64,000 bases of DNA from Lonicera japonica (lineage: Eukaryota > Streptophyta > Magnoliopsida > Dipsacales > Caprifoliaceae), in assembly GCA_021464415.1 (NCBI GenBank), contig CM038469.1, positions 18,123,901 to 18,187,900 of the forward strand. The letters are read 5' to 3'. This document shows positions 47,185 through 60,200 of the stretch, one piece after another. The notes beneath the pieces are model-generated. The model worked only from the letters and a program-made list of their open reading frames with translations, was not told where the DNA came from and ran no database searches. Numbering within the stretch: the stretch's first letter is position 1; every line of letters starts with the position of its first letter. The translations under genes were made by a program, and so were the position numbers.

Positions 47185-48159
47185 ATTTGTGTTTCTGTTC
47201 TTCGTGTTTTATTCTATCCATTAATTAGTAATCGTTTGATTTGTGTTTCTGTTCTTCGTGTTTTATTCTTCATTCTGCTTATTGATTTATCGTGTTTATT
47301 CTGTGTTCTGCGTCAAAAAAAAAAAAAAAAAAATCGAATTCCTTTAATTTGTTCTTTTGAACCCTAGTTGCGAATCTGTCCATCATAGTCTTTCTTTTGC
47401 TATCGCGAATCAGTTTCTATTGTTGCCTAGGGTAGGATTTTGACATAGTTAGGGTTAGTTTGCGATTGTAATATTACCTAATGCCTTGCGTTTGCTGAGA
47501 TACGAGATTGTTAGGGCTATCAAAATTGCGATTTCTGCATATAAACCCTATCTGCAGTTGATTGTTTCATTAATCATATAAACCCTAGCTATTGCGAATC
47601 TGTTGGCTGTTCATATAAGCTTCGTTTGGTGCTTAAAATTCGATTTTGTTGAGTTTCGAATTGTGTTGAATAAATCATTGAAATTTTGAATTCTGGAAAT
47701 TTCGACTACACCAGATTAAAGTAAAAGTCGAGAGACCCAGAAAAAAAAAAAAAAAAAAAAATACAAAATTTTCCGAAATTCGCAATTATTTCTTTTTAGA
47801 TTTGGATTCTATAGGGTCCAAGGATTTCAAAAATCACGTTTCCACAAGACTGATTTTTCGCACCTAATTCGCGTTCTTTTGCCCCTTATTGTGTCCGTAA
47901 TCGTTGGGATTCTAGTTTTTTTTCTTGATTCGTCGTTTGAACTGTCCATTCACAATCCGATATTCAATTGAGTAGTTCAATAAGAACCTATAGAGCATTA
48001 ATTTGAGTGGAAAGAGGCGTAAGTTGTGAGACCATTAGAGGGTAAAAGCCAATAATTGTGGAGTGATACACGAGTGAACTGAGTGAATCATTCTTCGAGT
48101 GAGACACGTGAGGGAGTGCTTGTGAGGTCCTTAATTCTATTTTGCAGGTTATATAAATA
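47185..48159 (+). other. Untranslated leader of the gypsy element
   Basis: About 1 kb between the broken 5' LTR and gag. It contains the short tandem duplication at its start and two A-runs (about 47316-47333 and 47740-47761). No coding sequence is recognised. Confidence 0.6.
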
Positions 48160-51100
48160 ATGTCGACAAGTTAAGACGTGGCCTCGAAAGAGGAGGAGGG
48201 ACGTCAACCAGTCATCCCGAACTTGCAAGTACAAGCTTTGTTAGGGGAGATGAGGAAGATGTTAAGAACTGAGATGGAGATGGTTCATGGGCGGATAGAC
48301 CGAATAGAGAACACACAAATCGAGCAATCAAATAGGATTGAGCAATCAAATAATGCTCATGCTCGTAGGAGAGGGAGATTCCAACCTAGAGAAGCGAGGG
48401 TTGAAGATGAAGAATCTTACGATGGTGGGTTTGAAGATGATGACGATTGGAACCCGGTGGCCGCCAATAGGAGATATGCTGGACGAAATAGAGAAGGAAG
48501 GAACAGGGAAGATAACAATATGGGTAGTATCAAGATGAAAATTCCGTCGTTTCAAGGGAAGAATGATCCCGAAGCTTATCTTGAATGGGAGAAAAAGTTG
48601 AGCTAGTGTTTGATTGCCATAACTACTCCGAGATAAAGAAGGTAAAACTTGCTGCCATTGAGTTCTCTGAATATGCGATTGTGTGGTGGGACCAATTAGT
48701 AATGAACAGACGAAGAAATAGAGAGCGTCCTATTGAGACATGGGAAGAGATGAAGACAGTGATGAGAAAGCGATTTGTACCTAGCCATTACTACCGGGAG
48801 CTGTACCAAAAGTTACAAAGGCTTACACAGGGCAACCGCAGCGTGGAAGATTATTTCAAGGAGATGGAAGTAGCCATGATCCGAGCTAATGTAGACGAAG
48901 ATCGAGAGGCTACTATGGCCAGGTTTTTGAATGGATTGAACGGGAAATTGCTAATGCGGTAGATTTGCAACATTATGTTGAGTTGGAAGATATGGTGCAC
49001 GTGGCGATCAAGATTGAGAATCAACTCAAGAGGAGGGGTAGCCTACGCCAAAACCAAAGTCCAACCACACCCTCTTGGAAATCAAATCCCCTTTGGAAGA
49101 AAGAGGAGAAATCAGCCGCGTCAAAGCCCAAAACCGAGCCCAAACAAGGGACGACTAGCCTTGGAAACCAAGGTAAACCTGATCCTAATACACCTCGAAA
49201 TCGTGATATTAAATGTTTCAAGTGTCAAGGTAGGGGTCATAAGGCGAACCAATGTCCCAATCAAAGAGCTATGGTGATTCGAGACAACGGTGAAATTGAG
49301 ACCGATGAAGAGTCCAATGATGATTCTATGCCGTTACTAGAAGATGTTGATGATGAAGAAGAAGAGCGTGCGGCTGAAGGAGATTTGTTGGTTGCAAGAA
49401 AATCTCTTAGTGTGCGAGCTAAAGAAGATGATGAAGTACAGCGAGAAAATCTCTTTCATACTAGATGCCTAGTGAACAGTAAGGTATGTAGTGTGATCAT
49501 TGATGGCGGAAGTTGTACGAATGTTGCAAGTACTATTATGGTGGAGAAGCTAGGGCTTCCTATTGTTAAGCATCCCAAGCCATATAAATTGCAATGGTTG
49601 AATGATAGTGGGGAGATCAAGGTGAACAAGCAAGTATTAGTCGCATTTCGTATTGGGAAGTATGAAGATGAGGTCTTATGCGACGTAGTACCCATGCAAG
49701 CTGGTCATCTATTATTAGGACGACCATGGCAATTTGATCGCCGAGTGAAGCATGATGGATTCACGAACAAATATTCTTTTGAGCTCAATCATAAGACAAT
49801 TACGCTTGTCCCTATGTTACCGAAGCAAGTGTATGAAGATCAATTAAAATTGCAAAGGGAGAGTGAGCAAAAGAAAGAAAGCGAGTTAAAAAAAGAGAGT
49901 GAGCAAAAGAAAGAGAGTGACAAAAAGAGAGAAAGAGAGAAGAAGAGAGAAATTGAAAAAAATGAGAAAGAAAGAAAACAAAAGAATTTTTATACGAGAG
50001 CGAGTGAAGTTAAAAGTGCGTTGTATTCAAGGCAGCCGATGATTGTACTTTTGTACAAGGAGGCATATTTTAATACTAATGAACTTAACTCGTCTTTGCC
50101 TAGTTCTATTGTTTCTTTGTTTCAGGATTATGCGGATGTCTTTCCCGACGAGATGCCACATGGATTACCGCCAATTAGAGGGATTGAGCATCAAATTGAT
50201 TTTGTTCCTGGTGCTACCATTCCAAACAGACCAGCCTATCGAAGCAATCCGGAGGAGACGAAGGAGCTACAAAGGCAAGTGTCTGAACTGATGGAGAAAG
50301 GGCACGTTAGAGAAAGCATGAGTCCGTGCGCTGTTCCGGTGATTTTAGTACCTAAGAAGGATGGGACGTGGAGAATGTGCGTTGATTGTCGAGCTATCAA
50401 CAATATAACGGTAAAGTATCGACATCCTATTCCTCGCTTAGATGATATGTTGGATGAGTTGCATGGAGCTTGTGTATTTTCTAAAATTGATTTAAAAAGT
50501 GGGTATCATCAAATTAGAATGAAAGAAGGAGATGAATGGAAAACTGCTTTTAAAACCAAACATGGTTTATATGAATGGTTAGTGATGCCTTTTGGGCTAA
50601 CTAATGCACCGAGCACTTTCATGCGTTTAATGAATCATGTTTTGCGTACATTTATTGGCAGATTTGTTGCTGTCTACTTTGATGATATCTTGATTTATAG
50701 CAAAACCTTGGAGGATCATGTTAAGCATTTAAAATCAGTTTTAGATGTGCTTCGAAAAGAAAAGTTATTTGCTAACATGAAGAAGTGCACTTTTTGCACC
50801 GATAAGCTTGTCTTTCTTGGTTTTGTTGTGAGTGCACAAGGTATACAGGTTGATGAGGAGAAAGTACGTGCAATACAAGAGTGGCCGAGTCCTACAATTG
50901 TGGGGCATGTACGAAGTTTTCATGGACTTGCTAGCTTTTACCGGCGGTTTGTGAAAGATTTTAGTACCATAGCCGCGCCACTAACGGAGGTGATCAAGAA
51001 GAACGTGGGATTCAAATGGGGGGATGCACAAGAGAAGGCGTTCCAATTGATCAAGGAGAAGTTGACCCATGCGCCCGTACTTGCATTACCAGATTTCACT

Positions 51101-52963
51101 AAATCATTTGAGCTTGAGTGTGATGCATCGGGTTTGGGAATAGGGGCTGTTCTTATGCAAGGAGGAAAACCAATTGCTTACTTTAGCGAGAAATTGAGTG
51201 GGGCAACCTTGAACTATCCGACGTATGACAAGGAATTGTATGCATTGGTTAGAGCATTGGAAACTTGGCAACACTACCTTTGGCCTAAAGAGTTCGTGAT
51301 TCACACCGATCATGAGTCTTTGAAGCATTTGCGGAGCCAGCACAAGCTGAATAAGAGGCATGCGCACTGGATGGAGTTCATTGAGACATTCCCATATGTC
51401 ATTCGGTACAAGCAAGGTAAAGAAAATATTGTTGCTGATGCACTTTCGCGAAGGTATGTGTTAATCTCTACCCTTGATGCTAAATTACTTGGTTTTGAGC
51501 AAATAAAGGAATTGTATCCAATTGATGTTGATTTTTGTGAGGAGTACAAAGCATGTGAGAAAAACGCAGTGGGTAAGTTCTTTAGGCATGATGGTTTTTT
51601 ATTTCGTGAGAATAAGTTATGTCTACCCAATTGCTCTATGCGTGATTTGTTAGTGAGGGAAGCCCATGGGGGAGGTTTGATGGGGCACTTCGGGATTGCT
51701 AAGACCTTAGATATTTTGCAAGAACACTTCTTTTGGCCACGTATGAAAAGAGACGTTGAGAGAATTTGTGGAAGATGTGTTACGTGTCGGCAAGCAAAGT
51801 CCCGTGTGCAACCGCATGGCTTATATACACCATTGCCTATTCCTAGTGAACCTTGGATAGACATTTCCATGGATTTTGTTTTGGGTTTACCTAGGACTAA
51901 GAATGGTCGAGATTCAATTTTTGTGGTCGTGGATAGATTTTCTAAAATGGCTCATTTTATTCCATGTCACAAAACTGATGATGCTTCGCATGTTGCTGAT
52001 TTGTTCTTTAGAGAAATTGTGAGATTGCATGGTATGCCTAGGACCATTGTTTCAGATAGAGATACTAAATTCTTAAGCTACTTTTGGAAGACCTTGTGGT
52101 GTAAGTTAGGAACTAAGTTATTATTTTCTACTACTTGTCACCCACAGTCTGATGGTCAAACTGAGGTTGTAAATAGAACTTTATCTACTTTGTTAAGGGC
52201 TATCATTAAAAAGAACATTAGAACATGGGAGGAATGTTTACCGCATGTTGAGTTTGCTTATAATCGCACTGTTCATTCTGCTACTCAATTTTCACCTTTT
52301 GAAATTGTGTATGGATTTAATCCTTTGACTCCGTTAGATTTATCTCCATTACCTTATTCTCAATATACTAATCTTGATGGAAAGAAAAAGGCTGAGTTTG
52401 TTAAGCAGATCCATGAGAAGGCCAGGCTCAACATTGAACGGAGGACGGAGGAGCAATATGCAAAGCAGGCAAATAAAGGACGTCAGAAGCTGGTTTTTGA
52501 ACCTGGAGATTGGGTATGGCTGCACATGCGGAAGGAACGATTTCCAGAGCAACGTCGTTCTAAGCTACTTCCTAGAGGAGATGGACATTTTCAAGTTCTT
52601 GAGCGTGTCAACGATAATGCATATAAGCTGGACCTACCAGGAGAGTACCACGTTAGCGCTACTTTTAACGTTGCTGACTTAAGTCCGTTTGATGCCAGTG
52701 ATGATTTGAGGGCAAATCCTTTTCAAGAGGAAGGGAATGATGGAGGCAAGACTGTTGTGCAAAATGAAGACAATTCAACGGCCATCCAAGTTCCAACAGG
52801 CCCAATTACAAGGTCGCGGGCTAAGAAGTTAAAGGCTGAGCTTAATGGATTAATTCAAGCTATTTGGGCTCAAGAAGAAGGCACAATCAAGCCCATTGGA
52901 GGGGAAAAACGTGGAGCACAAAATGGAGGCTGGGTTACACTTATTCAAGCCCAATTAGAGTGA
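48160..52963 (+). pseudogene. gag-pol polyprotein with an early stop and two gag frameshifts
   Basis: The presumed start ATG is at 48160-48162. A TAA four codons later (48172-48174) interrupts the frame. A one-base loss in the A-run near 48590-48596 and another shift near 48935-48945 break gag further. From 48965 a frame of 1332 codons is intact. It holds the CCHC knuckle [14 protein letters not shown] (residues 84-97), aspartic protease [12 protein letters not shown] (about 178), reverse transcriptase with YFDD (571-574), RNase H ([13 protein letters not shown], about 718), and integrase. The integrase has HHCC residues at about 900-938 and catalytic D, D and E near 970, 1030 and 1065 ([21 protein letters not shown]). 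A Lys/Glu-rich stretch (about 300-345) separates protease and polymerase. Normally these proteins copy the RNA into DNA in cytoplasmic particles and insert it in the nucleus. Confidence 0.92.
52724..52737 (+). other. Polypurine tract of the gypsy element
   Basis: CAAGAGGAAGGGAA stands immediately before the TGATGG start of the 3' LTR. It is also coding, within the FQEEGND part of pol. Confidence 0.75.
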
Positions 52964-53442
52964 GAAGACTATGTCTATACGGCCCAAGAAGTGGAGTCAA
53001 GCCAGCCCACTCGTTTTTATTTATTATTTATTTATTATTGTTATTTCCTCTTAAAAACTAGTTCTTGTTTGATTAGGATTTGTTTGAGGATTCCTTATTG
53101 GATTGGTTTCTTGTGGCCTAAGTTTTCTTCTCCCTATTTAAAGGGGGATTCATTGTTTTATTTTATTATCTAAGACTTTATTCATAATAAGATTGAGTGA
53201 TTTAATCCTCTTTGGTTCTTCACGAACTACTTGAACTTATCGGTTTGTCCGTGGCGTTCACCAGACTTATCAATCGGTATTCCGCACCCGGTTGTGGCGT
53301 CTTCGGTTTCCATCCTAATCTGATTGTAGAAACGGTCCAGGTTCTTAATTTGCTACGGTTTTCGTGTGTGTCTGTGTCGAGGTTCGCACAACCAATTCGT
53401 TGTGTTTGCGGGTTTCGAGCGATTTCACCGTAGGTCGTATCA
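52738..53442 (+). repeat. 3' LTR, complete (705 bases)
   Basis: Runs from TGATGGAGGC to CGTAGGTCGTATCA and is followed by TTGAG. Its first 226 bases encode the C-terminus of pol, with the stop at 52961-52963. Confidence 0.9.
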
Positions 53443-53447
53443 TTGAG

Positions 53448-54710
53448 TCTGTTGGTTTCGGTCTGTTCAGTTGCTCGATTTTGGCCTTGGCTTAAATTGT
53501 AGTTTCGGGCTTTGAACCTATGTTGTTTTTGAATGGAGTAAGATCATGTTTTTCTTTTAGTTTTACTCTAATTTTTACCCACATTTATTTAGAAAAAGAA
53601 AAGGAAAAACAGTTTTTACACCAGTAATTATTGAAAATTGGATGTGTGCCTAGTCGGTTTGGTTTGGGTTGGTTTTTATCGCTTGTATACACAATAAAAC
53701 CGATTGTAAGATTTTGGAACAAATTGAACCGAAAATCTCAGAAAATTGAATCAGTTTCTGCACCTCTGCCTCAATGAATACAAACGAGAAGTTAGTCAAT
53801 TTCAGAGTTTGAGATCCATTCTTATTCTATTTTTATTTCTTGTGTTCGTATCATCAGCTTATTGAAGTCTAAACAGAAGAACCCTTTTTTGTGATCTCTA
53901 CATGCTCTTTTATGGTTATTGGTAGTCACTACTATTATGGTTAATACTCCTTGAAATTCAATATGTAACACGTCTTGTGACTAACTTTGCTTCGGTTAAA
54001 CTTAAGGTTGCATTTGATGCGTAGGATAAGAGGACGAGATATAACAACATATCATATCTTATATTTGGTATTCGTCATGATTGGATATCCATGTGAATTA
54101 TTTATCTCACTAAAGCTTCTTATCATAGTGAGGGATTAATGAATCCCCTCTAAGATGTGGGATTGTTTTATCCTCTCCATATAGGAATAAATAACCTATC
54201 CAACTCTCTAATTTGATGCATCATACACCCTTAAGTATTACGTTGAAATTGTTTTACAGAAGAAAACTGCAGAATTTACATTACCAGCTCCAACTTTTTA
54301 CTTGAATAATTCATGAAACTATTCAGCAATATTCAAAGTCTTTATTTGCATTAAATCTAAAAAGTAGTTACCATATTTAAACTAAAAAGTATCTCAAGAC
54401 GCAAATATTACCACATAAATTAGTTATTTAAACTAAAAAGTTGGGCAAACATAACCCCACGTATACCATATTTTAGTGGCAATATAACCCAGTCTGTCTT
54501 TTCACCCAACCAATGCCTCATATGTATATGGAAACATTTCCCACAAAAACCATAACTATATATATATATATATATATATCATATATACATAAATTTTTAA
54601 GTGCGGTCCTTTGTAAGACGGTTTTGCATCATAAAAAGATGTGACGGAAAAATATCGTAAAAAAGTTCGGTCCGTACTAGAAACGAACTCATCATATATA
54701 AATATGGAAA
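53448..54710. other. Intergenic sequence
   Basis: No gene or intact repeat recognised. A TA repeat lies at about 54558-54580. The point 46519/53443 was contiguous before the gypsy insertion. Confidence 0.45.
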
Positions 54711-55019
54711 ATTTCAAGTAAGGACGTTAATTTAAGAACCTTATTTATGGATTGGGCCATGGCACGCTTCCCAATGAATTTTTTTGATGAAATTTGGTGG
54801 GGATGTTAATCATGGGTAGAACATCTTTTTGAACCAATTTTTTTCAATTATGTAGTTAACTCACTTCTCGGTTGAATTTTTTTTATGAAATTTTATGAAA
54901 ATGTTCTACACATGATGAAGAACATTCCTACCAAATTTTATCAAAAAATTTCATCGAGAAGCATGCCAAATGGTTTGGTTCGTAAATAAGGTCCTTAAAT
55001 TAAGATCCTTACTTGAAAT
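54711..55019. mobile_element. MITE with inverted ends
   Basis: ATTTCAAGTAAGGACGTTAA at the left is mirrored by the end CTTAAATTAAGATCCTTACTTGAAAT. The similarity continues inward through AACCTTATTTA and ACCAAATTTTATCA-type blocks, so the whole is a loose hairpin of about 310 bases. The duplication is not clear. No coding sequence. Confidence 0.65.
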
Positions 55020-55582
55020 GCACCGTATATATATACAAATATATACTAGAGTATACCCATACCATCCGAAACGATGAAATAAATAAGATATAATAATAAG
55101 ATAAAAAAGAGTAACGTATGATAAATCTAAATCGATAAATATTAATCAGTTTATTTTGAACTTATTGTCTAATTAAGTCTAACGTTTTGAACAACTGAAA
55201 CGTATGTTCAAAATATCTTCATGCAAGAAAAACTAAAAGTAGACCAGATTGGAACAACTTGTTTTTATTTTTATTTTTTGTAAAATCATTATTCATGTTT
55301 TTTTTTTATCTTATTTTGATCTCGGCAAAATAATTTTTTAACAAATTTAACTCAAGGCTAGATGTGAAAATAATCCAACTACATCTATCACTATGATTTG
55401 AAAATAGCCTAAAAATTGGACTAATTTATTGTGAACACTCCTAAAAATGATAGATTCGGATGACCAATAATGTACGAACACATAAAGTATATCCTTTAAA
55501 TATTACTAAATAATTTTTCTTGATTCTTTTTACATAAATTCTATTGTCATGATGGATCTTGTTTAATTGATCTTGATTAGTA

Positions 55583-56412
55583 TATTTTAAATATTAACTT
55601 TTGAAAAATTGATTTTAAATTATGGCATTTTTAATATAGACAAAATTATTAATGTGTGTATATTATTAGTGTGAGTGCTTTAACTTTAACGTGACAGCTT
55701 GATGTGTGTACAAAACTCATATAATGGTGTAGAACTAATGCACACCATAACATGTATATTTTTAATCATTAGATTTTTTTCACTTTCAATAGATTTTAAA
55801 TATTAAATTTTGAATTTTTGATTTTAAATTATGGCATTTTTAATGGGCGGTGTTATTTATATCCCCCATTTCTGTCACAAACACCACCCTTATCACAAAC
55901 ACTCCTCAAAGGTAAATTTCTAATCACTAACACCCACTTAAAACTCGCTTAATGAGAGGTGAGTGGATATATACACTCACCCCATTTGAGGAGAGTTTGT
56001 TTGTAATAACTTACTTAATATCAAGCAATGGATTACTGGAGTGTTTTCCAAATAAAACTCAACTAATGAGAGGTGAGTGCACTAACATAAATTCAACTTA
56101 CATGAGGAGAATATGTTACTAATCACTCACCTAACATTAGGAAATGGACTGGGTCTTTGTGACAAATAAGGTGATGTTAAAATGTGTTTTTTATTTAATT
56201 TTTGAAGGAGGGTGTTTGTAACAAATTTGTGAAGTGCAAATAATACCACCCTTTTTAATATAGAAAAAATTCTTAGTGTATGAGAGTAAGAGTTTATTGT
56301 ATGTATATTGTTAGTGTATTTTAACTTTAATGTAATATCTTGATGTATGTATAAAACTCATCCAATAGTGTAGAACTAATGCATACCATAACATGCATAT
56401 TTTTAACCATTA
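55583..56412. repeat. Tandem duplication, ~210-bp unit, second copy split by a MITE
   Basis: Copy 1 (about 55583-55790) and copy 2 (about 55791-55844 plus 56252-56412) share ATTTTAAATATTAA, TTTTAAATTATGGCATTTTT, the TAGAACTAATGCA-CACCATAACATG block and AATCATTAGATTTTTT. Copy 1 shows the site without the MITE. Confidence 0.8.
55845..56251. mobile_element. MITE with 8-bp duplication inside a tandem repeat
   Basis: It begins GGGCGGTGTTATTT and ends AATAATACCACCC. TTTTTAAT flanks it on both sides (55837-55844, 56252-56259). The uninterrupted repeat copy (near 55629) carries a single TTTTTAAT followed by ATAGA, which proves the duplication. Eight bases fit a hAT-type element. Confidence 0.9.
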
Positions 56413-56419
56413 GATTTTT

Positions 56420-57235
56420 TAACTTTTTGGAAGATGTAATATATATATATATATATCATAAATTTAGATTTGGGCTTTCTTTTGTGAGGGTAAAAGGATG
56501 GATGCATTTTGTGATAAATTTGGTAAAAATAATCTCCATGACTAGTAAAGTATCTCTAAATTTTGTCAAAGAATTCAAGTGAAGTGGATTAACTAGACAT
56601 TTAAAATTTTAACAACCAAAAATTCACATATTTATCAATTTTTTAGTTAACTTGCTTTTCACTTAAATTGTTTTGATGCAATTTAGTAGTAGACAATCTA
56701 CTAATTATGAACATCATCTACACAAAATTTCATTAAAATTTTATTCGTTTACTCTCTCATAAGGCCCAATCTGTATATAATGTAAGGAACAAATTTCTTG
56801 TGTATATACATGCTTGATTTTATATTCTAACCAAATGGCAGTGCAAGGATTAATGTGTCCACCCAGTGAGTAACTGGGCAGTGGCGGGTCCAAAATTTCA
56901 AGTTCAAGGGAGCCCAAAAAAAAATAAAAATTAATTAACTTGTAATTATTTTGAAGGGAAAACTATTTTCGAATAATAACCAAAACCATATATTTCCTTT
57001 CTAACAGAAAATAAATACAAAATCAAGTTTGTACCACAACTGAAATCAATAATTTAGCTTTGGTAGCAAGGTCTTTGACAAAACACATGATAGGCACCGA
57101 TCTCTGATCGAGCACAAAAAATTTCAAGTTCGATTCTTCCCCTTTCGCTTTCAGCATTTTGGTTGGGCAACAAAATTTGCCGGCGGCTGCAAACCAACCA
57201 ACCAGAGGAAATAGTTCTTGAGTCGAATCAATCTT
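56420..57235 (-). other. Downstream region of the helicase gene
   Basis: Contains the 3' untranslated region of the minus-strand helicase; its end is not certain. A minus-strand AATAAA is at about 56740-56745. A TA repeat lies at 56441-56456. No other gene seen. Confidence 0.45.
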
Positions 57236-60200
57236 TCATTCATCGTCGTCACTGTCAAATTTTATTTTTGTAGCTTTAGGAGCATTAGCATCAATTTCTC
57301 TGAAATGAGCCCCGTATAACTTCGATTCCTGCATGTAGACAAAAAGAACGCCAAGCTACAATCAACACTCGAAATCACCTACGTGACCTTGAAATCATGC
57401 TACGTGTGCACGTATGTGGGCTTGTAATATAATGTGTGTGCCAAATTTTATTTTATTTTCAAAATTGGAGCAATGCAAACATCATAGATTGATCCTTGGC
57501 AAAATGGGAATAACAGTAATAAACCTCCATTTAGTCATTAAATAACAAAAGAAGTCAGAACCAACTTGGGCCATTAATATATAGGAAAAACCTCCCGAGT
57601 TATGTGTCAAGATGACTACTCTGCGGGCTAAGTGTATCGTTTCTCAATATTTACATCTTGGAAAAAGGCAGGCTCATCTACTCGTGCATATACTTCGTAT
57701 CTATACAAGTTCATTAAAGAAAAAAAAATCGGAAAAGAAAAAAAAAATCAACTAAAACTCTAAGTAATAAACTCCTTATAGTAATAAAATCGGTTTGGTC
57801 GCATTATTACTATAAGGAGGTTTTATTGTACTGTCATAATGGTGTCTGCCGTTACGAAAATTTTCACGCGTTATATACTGAAGAGGTGACATGAAGTATT
57901 ATGAATGCGCAATAATAATACCTTCTTCTTTACATGAGTACCAAAGTTCATAAGGGCAGCAGGTACAACCTGCCCAGCTTCTCTCAGAACATTGATTAGC
58001 TCCCCAGAAAGTGCCTGCATTTAGAAAATCAATTGCTCCACATCAACACACATCCACCGCCCAAATTATGAGTAGGAATGGCAAAGTGGCCCGACCCTAA
58101 TGGTTTGTGCATTTTTGAATGGGGTCGGCTTCGTTTTAGGTTGGGTTCAGGTTTCCCTAAAGTAAGCTTGTTTGAGCCGACCTGAAGATTTTTCCCTTTA
58201 AATACTCTTATAATACAACGGGTTGGTGCAGGTTTAGGTCGAAGCGTTCAAGTTAATGGGCAGGGTTTGAGTTTTCATGGTAAAACCCGCCTCTCAGGTT
58301 CAGGATGGATATATATTTAGCAGGCCAAGTTCGGGTTTGGCCTAACCTGCCCCAAAATCTGACCCGTTGTCATCCCTAGTTATGAGTAAATGCTAGATAT
58401 CACCCGAGTTACTCGGTGGAGCTTTTACAGGCCAATGGTATAGCTCCATGTGAAAAAAGACTCTGATGAGACTGATGGACCTGTGTGGCACTTCACCATT
58501 GGTTCTAGAACACCTCCAAAAGTTACTCCAGGAGCAACTTAATATGTTCAAGTTTATTCTCTATGAATGATGATGACGATGATGTTGAAAGAGTAGCCCG
58601 TATAAGAGAAAAAAAAATTACCTTGTTTTCCTTTGTGAAGAACGTGTGGGCAACACCTTTCTTACCAGCTCGTCCCGTTCTTCCAATTCTGTGGACATAA
58701 TCCTCGGTTGTCAAAGGGAAACTGTAATTTATAACTACTTCCACATCTGGAATATCCAGTCCTCGAGCAGCCACGTCAGTCGCTATCTGCAGATATATAT
58801 ATATAGCATCATTAGTATAAACCAGCCTTTTAAAACCCACCTATATGCTTAAAATTTAAAAATACATAAAACTAGTAGGATACACCAACATAAATTTAAA
58901 GTAATTCAATTAAAAAAATAAAATCATAAAGGTGTGTTTGGTTGGTCCACGTGGAAAAGAACAAGATGGAATGATTTTCGTGGAAAATAATAGCTTGGGG
59001 GGGCGGGTGTTGAATTACATGGAAAAGGAGATAATTACGGTAAAACCAAGTTTAATGTTTATTGATACCATGGAGGATTATGCAATTGAACACCACTAAA
59101 GATGGAATATATGAAAATTGGGTAAATGACCAATAAGCACAACATACTTTACCCCGTTTTTTAGTTATACCAATGAATTCCATTTCTTATCAAAAGTACC
59201 ATTAAACTTTTCCCGTTATTTCACTTAGGTCCAACTCATTTTCTCTCTCTTCATTTGGGTTTCATTCCGGCCACTCCATTAATTCCGGACACCTCCATTT
59301 TTTTTCATCTTCTTCTTTCATGAACCCTCCGGCCATCTCCTCAATTGATGACGACTCGCCGGAAATGGAGTCGCCAGAAAAAATGAAAATGGAGTCGCCA
59401 AAAAAATGAAAATGGAGTCGCCGGAGTTAATGGAGTGACCGGAATTAATGGAGTGGGCGGAAATGGGTTTAAAATATTAGAAGATAAAAATTGGAGTGGG
59501 CGGAGAAAATTGGAATCGCCGGAAAAAATGAAAATGGAGTCGCCGGAGTTAATGGAGTGGCCGGAGTTAATGGAGTGGCCGGAATTAATGGAGTGGCCGG
59601 AAAACTAGAGTTCATGAAGGAAGAAGATGAAAAAAAATGGAGGTGGCCGGAGTTAATGGAGTCACCGGAATGAAAAAAAATGAAGAGAGAGAAAATGAGT
59701 TGGACCTAAGTGAAATAACGGGAAAAGTTTAATGGTACTTTTGATAAGAAATGGAAAAGTTTAATGCCACGTCAGATTTTTTGTGCCAACTCAGCATTCC
59801 GTTAAAAATAATTGACGGAAGTTACGATTTGGACCTAAGTGAAATAACGGGAAAAGTTTAATGGTACTTTTGATAAGAAATGGAATTCGTTGGCATAACT
59901 GAAAAACGGGGTAAAGTACGTTGTGCTTATTGATCATTTACCCTATGAAAATTTGAGCATTTTACATGGAAAAGAAGTGCGCAATCAAACACAGCCTAGT
60001 TTTTGCGAAATCGTGGACAAAGCAATCTTACGCAAGTTTTCAAATACGATTACTAAGACGACAGTAAATAGCAATATATCAGACTGAAAGCAACGGCGTA
60101 CCAGTAGAGGACTGCTTCCATCCTTGAATAAAGCTAGAGCTTTTGTGCGTGCGTGTTGTGCTTTGTCGCCACTTATAGAAACAACTTTCCAACCCCTGAA

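Larger units (their letters stand above)
46520..53442 (+). mobile_element. Young Ty3/gypsy retrotransposon, CRM-like, defective
   Basis: The element is bracketed by the five-base duplication TTGAG (46515-46519, 53443-53447). It has a 3' LTR of 705 bases (52738-53442, TG...CA), a polypurine tract, and gag-pol in one frame set. The 5' LTR lacks its last 40 bases. I counted four base differences over the shared 665 LTR bases, so the insertion is recent. The pol frame continues about 75 residues into the 3' LTR and ends after a basic motif, [19 protein letters not shown]. That arrangement, without a classical chromodomain, is known from the CRM clade of plant chromoviruses, many of which sit at centromeres. 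Clade placement is an inference. It lies between SUV2 and the helicase gene. Confidence 0.9.
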
